Source: an uncultured Ruminococcus sp.
GTDB lineage: Bacteria > Bacillota > Clostridia > Oscillospirales > Ruminococcaceae
DNA length: 16,989 bases
Direction: 5' to 3'
NCBI GenBank assembly: GCA_910577575.1
Contig: CAJTOG010000042.1
Span: 1-16,989 of the forward strand
The position numbers and the translations under genes are program-made. The notes under the pieces are model-generated. The model saw only the letters and a list, made by a program, of their open reading frames with translations, did no database searches and was not told the DNA's origin. Every line of letters begins with the position of its first letter. Within the stretch, counting starts at the first letter, position 1. Below, in pieces: positions 14,422-16,989 of this stretch.

Positions 14422-14616
14422 AAAACTTTTCATGCGACTTTTGTGCAACTCTAAATCTAAAACAAGTATTACTACACCACACAAATCAATTTTCTAAAAA
14501 TATGCATGAGTATTTTGATTATTTTATCGCTTCATTTGAAACAACAGAAATAATAAGACAAAAGAAAAAGCTATTACTTCTTAAATACAACAGCTCTTTT
14601 CTATCCAAAAGCGTCC

Positions 14617-15492
14617 TCATACAAGCTCTCTCAGCTTTTCCAGAAAAACCTCTGCCGCCTTTGAGAACACATAGTGTTTCTTCCAGATCATATCAAGTCC
14701 TACATTGAGTTGTGGTTCAAGTGGTCGAAAACAAAGAGAATTTTCAGCATAGTCACGGATAATGTTTTCGATACAAAGCGCTACACCAACATTTTCCTCC
14801 ACAAGAATAGACGCATTGTAAAGCAGATTGTAGGTTGCAGCGACATCATATTTTTTTGATATACCGCCCGACCAGCCTGAAAATTCTCCTTCTACCATAG
14901 CCTGATTCGCTGTAATGATCGGGATGTGCAAAAGATCTTTGGGCTGTATTGTTTCCTTTTCTGCAAGTGGATTGTCTTTACGCATAAGCACACCCCAGCG
15001 GTCGGTGGTAGGCAGTTTGATGAGGTCATACTTTGACATATTGGCAGGCTCTATGCAGATGCCGAAGTCTAAAAGTCCACGGTCAAGTCGTTCTGCAACA
15101 TCTTCTGCGTGACCACTGTAAAAGTGAAAACGGATATTCGGGTATCTGCACCTGATGTGATAAATAACCCTCGCAAGTGTACGCACTCCCTCCGTTTCGC
15201 CGCTGCCAATGTAAATATCTCCGCTGATTTCCTCAGTAGCAGGATTTAGATCGTCTTTTGTTTTTTCTACAAGCTCGATAATCTCCTCAGCTCTCTGACG
15301 AAGCAATGCTCCCTCGTCTGTTAAAATGACCTTGCGGTTGGTGCGTTCAAAAAGTTTGACACCAAGCTCCGCCTCCAGATCGTGGAGCTGACGGGACAAC
15401 GGTGGCTGTGAGATATGAAGCTGTTCGGCAGCTTTTGTAATGTTTTCCTCTTGTGCAACAGCAATAAAATACTTTAATACTCGTATATCCAT
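14617..15492 (-). CDS. LysR-family transcriptional regulator
   Basis: This is a 291-residue LysR-type regulator. The N-terminal winged helix-turn-helix is classic: MDIRVLKYFIAVAQEENITK then AAEQLHISQPPLSRQLHDLE and LGVKLFERTNRKVILTDEG. The C-terminal ligand-binding domain (from about residue 90) begins GDIYIGSGETEGVRTLARVI, the usual shape of this family, and would bind a small effector. The start is ATG 15492 with a GGAGGG site (15503-15508) upstream, not the in-frame TTG/ATG codons further back, which lie within the promoter. It diverges from the acetyltransferase operon and probably controls it and itself through the dyad in between. The effector is unknown. The base composition is richer in GC than in the genes at the left of the window. 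Confidence 0.92.
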   Translation of the reverse strand: MDIRVLKYFIAVAQEENITKAAEQLHISQPPLSRQLHDLEAELGVKLFERTNRKVILTDEGALLRQRAEEIIELVEKTKDDLNPATEEISGDIYIGSGETEGVRTLARVIYHIRCRYPNIRFHFYSGHAEDVAERLDRGLLDFGICIEPANMSKYDLIKLPTTDRWGVLMRKDNPLAEKETIQPKDLLHIPIITANQAMVEGEFSGWSGGISKKYDVAATYNLLYNASILVEENVGVALCIENIIRDYAENSLCFRPLEPQLNVGLDMIWKKHYVFSKAAEVFLEKLRELV

Positions 15493-15514
15493 AGTTAGTA
15501 ATCCCTCCAATGAT

Positions 15515-15543
15515 ATTATAGCATATTTCGCCATACTTTTCAA
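15515..15543 (-). promoter_or_regulatory. LysR gene promoter
   Basis: On the minus strand TTGAAA (15538-15543) and TATAAT (15515-15520) are 17 bases apart. The predicted start, near 15508, falls on the GGAGGG ribosome site, giving a leader of about 16 bases. Confidence 0.8.
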
Positions 15544-15548
15544 GTATG
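15532..15548. promoter_or_regulatory. Candidate LysR-type operator (T-N11-A dyad)
   Basis: CATACTT and AAGTATG form a perfect 7-base inverted repeat around TTC. The core ATAC-N7-GTAT is a T-N11-A motif (T15534, A15546), the recognised form of LysR-type binding sites. It covers the -35 box of the lysR promoter and ends 22 bases before the -35 box of the divergent operon, which fits autorepression and activation of the operon. Confidence 0.65.
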
Positions 15549-15570
15549 TCAGAACAAATAAAATATGTAT

Positions 15571-15599
15571 TTGATATTATCAGACTGCTGTGCTATAAT
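15571..15599 (+). promoter_or_regulatory. Promoter of the acetyltransferase operon
   Basis: TTGATA (15571-15576) and TATAAT (15594-15599) are 17 bases apart, with TGC just before the -10 box. It is divergent from the lysR promoter. Confidence 0.82.
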
Positions 15600-15629
15600 G
15601 ATATTAACACAAGAAAAGGGCGGGATAAA

Positions 15630-16205
15630 ATGCTGAAAAAGGTGCTTGAATACTTTACAACAGGCAGAACAGATATGGACGAGAACGAACTGAACGATTA
15701 TATCTGGTCGGTATGCCAGGAAACACAAAAGAAACTAATTGAGCTTAATACCACATACCATACCCCCGATGAACTTCCCAAAGTGATGAGCGAGCTGATG
15801 GGTGAACAGATCGGAGAGAACTTCCGTATGTTTACTCCGTTCTATGCAGATTTTGGTCGGAATATCCATATCGGCAGCAATGTGTTTATCAATTCGGGCT
15901 GTCATTTTCAGGATCAGGGCGGTATTTACATTGGTGACAATGCTCTGATTGGTCATAATGTGGTGCTTGCAACGGTCAATCATGATCTGAATCCGCATGA
16001 CCGTAGAAATCACTATGCTCCTATCCGTATCGGAAAAAGTGTGTGGATTGGCTCAAACGCAACGATCCTGCAAGGTGTTACTATCGGTAACGGTGCTGTG
16101 GTGGCGGCAGGGGCAGTTGTGACAAAGAATGTTCCCGAAAATATAGTCGTAGGCGGTGTGCCTGCAAAGGTTATTAAAAGAATAGAAACGGAGGAGATGA
16201 CATGA
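15630..16205 (+). CDS. Sugar O-acetyltransferase, hexapeptide-repeat (maltose/galactoside acetyltransferase-like)
   Basis: This is a 191-residue acetyl-CoA-dependent O-acetyltransferase. An N-terminal helical Mac-type region (about 1-60) precedes a left-handed beta helix made of hexapeptide repeats, seen in IHIGSNVFINSG, GIYIGDNALIGHNV, VWIGSNATILQGVTIGNGA and VVAAGAVVTKNVPE. The catalytic histidine is probably H118 in VNHDLNPHDR. Such trimeric cytoplasmic enzymes acetylate the 6-OH of glucosides or galactosides. The sequence does not tell the acceptor. I chose ATG 15630, preceded by AAGGG and GCGGGA, because the longer reading frame from 15546 would begin upstream of the promoter. The stop overlaps the next start by four bases (ATGA), so the two are translationally coupled. 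Confidence 0.9.
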   Translation: MLKKVLEYFTTGRTDMDENELNDYIWSVCQETQKKLIELNTTYHTPDELPKVMSELMGEQIGENFRMFTPFYADFGRNIHIGSNVFINSGCHFQDQGGIYIGDNALIGHNVVLATVNHDLNPHDRRNHYAPIRIGKSVWIGSNATILQGVTIGNGAVVAAGAVVTKNVPENIVVGGVPAKVIKRIETEEMT

Positions 16206-16777
16206 TGAAGGTGTTAGGTATCAGTGCAAGTGCAAGAAAAGACGGTAATACTGCAATTCTGATAAACACTGTATTTGAGGAGCTTCATAAAGAGGGTATC
16301 GAAACAGAACTTATTCAGTTTGCAGGAGATGTGATTGAACCGTGCAAGGCTTGCTGGGCTTGTGGAGGAAATGGCAACTGTGTTCATCGCAAGGATATTT
16401 TCAGAGATACTTTTCAAAATCTGTGTAATTCCGGCGGAGTGATACTCGGTTCTCCAGTGTACTCTGCGAACGTATCTGCCAATATGCAGGCATTTCTTGA
16501 AAGGGCGGCGGTAGTTGCTGATTGTAACCCTGAGATATTAAAACACAAGGTCGGTGCCGCTGTTGCTGTGGCAAGACGTGCAGGAGCAATAACTGCTATG
16601 GACAGTATGAACCGCCTATTTTTGAATCATGAAATGTTTGTAGTGGGTTCAAGCTATTGGAATGTGGCATATGGCAGACTTCCAGGTGATGTGACAGAGG
16701 ACGAGGAGGCTATGAACACAATGAGAGCACTTGGCAGAAATATGGCATTTCTGATGAAAGTGCTGAGTAAGGAGTGA
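16202..16777 (+). CDS. Flavodoxin-family / iron-sulfur flavoprotein-like NAD(P)H reductase
   Basis: This is a 191-residue flavoprotein of the NADPH-dependent FMN reductase/flavodoxin-like fold. It starts with the FMN phosphate loop GISASARKDGNTAIL, and GSPVYSANVSANMQAFLERA is the second FMN-contacting segment. A compact cysteine cluster, C48-x2-C51-x2-C54-x5-C60 in PCKACWACGGNGNC, lies between them. That spacing agrees with the motif that binds a 4Fe-4S cluster in iron-sulfur flavoproteins, so an electron-transfer role is likely but not proven. The start overlaps the acetyltransferase stop, with a GGAGGA site upstream. The stop is followed 4 bases later by the lipoprotein gene. It is part of the LysR-divergent operon and may be under its control. 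Confidence 0.83.
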   Translation: MMKVLGISASARKDGNTAILINTVFEELHKEGIETELIQFAGDVIEPCKACWACGGNGNCVHRKDIFRDTFQNLCNSGGVILGSPVYSANVSANMQAFLERAAVVADCNPEILKHKVGAAVAVARRAGAITAMDSMNRLFLNHEMFVVGSSYWNVAYGRLPGDVTEDEEAMNTMRALGRNMAFLMKVLSKE

Positions 16778-16781
16778 ACTT

Positions 16782-16989
16782 ATGAAAAAAATATTTTTAT
16801 CTGTATTAGCGGTTATGATCGCATCTGTAAGTGTAATCGGGTGCGGTAATGCAGAAAAGCATACAAAAAACAAGGCAGAGATTCAGGCAACAGCAGTTTC
16901 TGAAACACTATCGTCTGAACAGAAAATAAAATTCACAATAGATGATATTCGGGATTTGCAGGATTTTCTTCTTGCGAAGCCCACAGATA
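16782..16989 (+). CDS. Lipoprotein with possible dockerin-like segment (3' end outside window)
   Basis: The reading frame is open to the window edge, giving 69 residues. The start ATG 16782 has an AAGGAG site 7 bases upstream, overlapping the end of the previous gene. The N-terminus MKKIFLSVLAVMIASVSVIG leads to a lipobox with C21, so the protein is exported and lipid-anchored. A linker of about 30 residues follows, then KFTIDDIRDLQDFLLAKPTD, which resembles the helical half of a dockerin repeat as found in Ruminococcus proteins (pattern D-x-x-x-L-Q-x-x-L-L-x-K-P). The calcium-binding loop half is not seen. The dockerin reading is an inference from a short stretch; the lipoprotein call is firm. 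Confidence 0.75.
   Translation, partial: MKKIFLSVLAVMIASVSVIGCGNAEKHTKNKAEIQATAVSETLSSEQKIKFTIDDIRDLQDFLLAKPTD

Noticed and set aside
14502..14708. Short plus-strand reading frame before lysR
   Set aside because: It overlaps the end of the well-supported lysR gene on the other strand and has no ribosome site or recognisable motif.
1..16989. CRISPR arrays, complete insertion sequences or rRNA genes
   Set aside because: No regularly spaced direct repeats, no transposase and no rRNA sequence were seen in the window.

Overview
The window looks like chromosomal DNA of a low-GC Firmicute, probably of the Ruminococcus/Oscillospiraceae group. The reasons are AT-rich coding sequence, consensus TTGACA-17-TATAAT promoters, strong GGAGG ribosome sites, a tRNA with encoded CCA, RadC-like and GHKL proteins of clostridial type, and a lipoprotein at the right edge with a dockerin-like half-repeat. 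The genus is an inference.

Positions 1-6342 are a plus-strand surface polysaccharide operon. It holds the C-terminal end of an ATP-grasp ligase, an extended-SDR sugar-nucleotide epimerase, two GT4-type glycosyltransferases, a Wzy-like membrane polymerase and a UDP-glucose-6-dehydrogenase. The dehydrogenase would supply UDP-glucuronate, the glycosyltransferases would build the repeat unit, and Wzy would polymerise it outside the membrane. A hairpin that carries a sequence complementary to the ribosome site lies just before the dehydrogenase. The operon ends at a strong terminator, and a second, bidirectional terminator follows.

Positions 6377-8903 are read on the minus strand: tRNA-Pro(CGG) with its own promoter and terminator, then an operon of two RadC/JAMM-like paralogues followed by pyrE. 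The two paralogues are degenerate in opposite domains, and this is the most interesting signal in the window.

Positions 8904-11870 are read on the plus strand: a sodium:solute symporter and a transglutaminase-like lipoprotein, each with a near-perfect promoter.

Positions 11867-14421 are a gene graveyard. I can read remnants of a GHKL sensor kinase, a CnaB/SpaA-type surface protein domain, a relaxase, MobC with an oriT-like cluster of hairpins, and a cation/proton antiporter. All are truncated or frameshifted. The mobilisation genes indicate a decayed mobilisable element. Positions 12280-12623 and 14422-14616 hold nothing I can assign.

Positions 14617-16989 are a visibly more GC-rich block: a LysR regulator diverging from an operon of a hexapeptide O-acetyltransferase, a cysteine-rich flavodoxin-family protein and the start of a lipoprotein. 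A T-N11-A dyad in the intergenic region overlaps the LysR promoter and is a good candidate operator.
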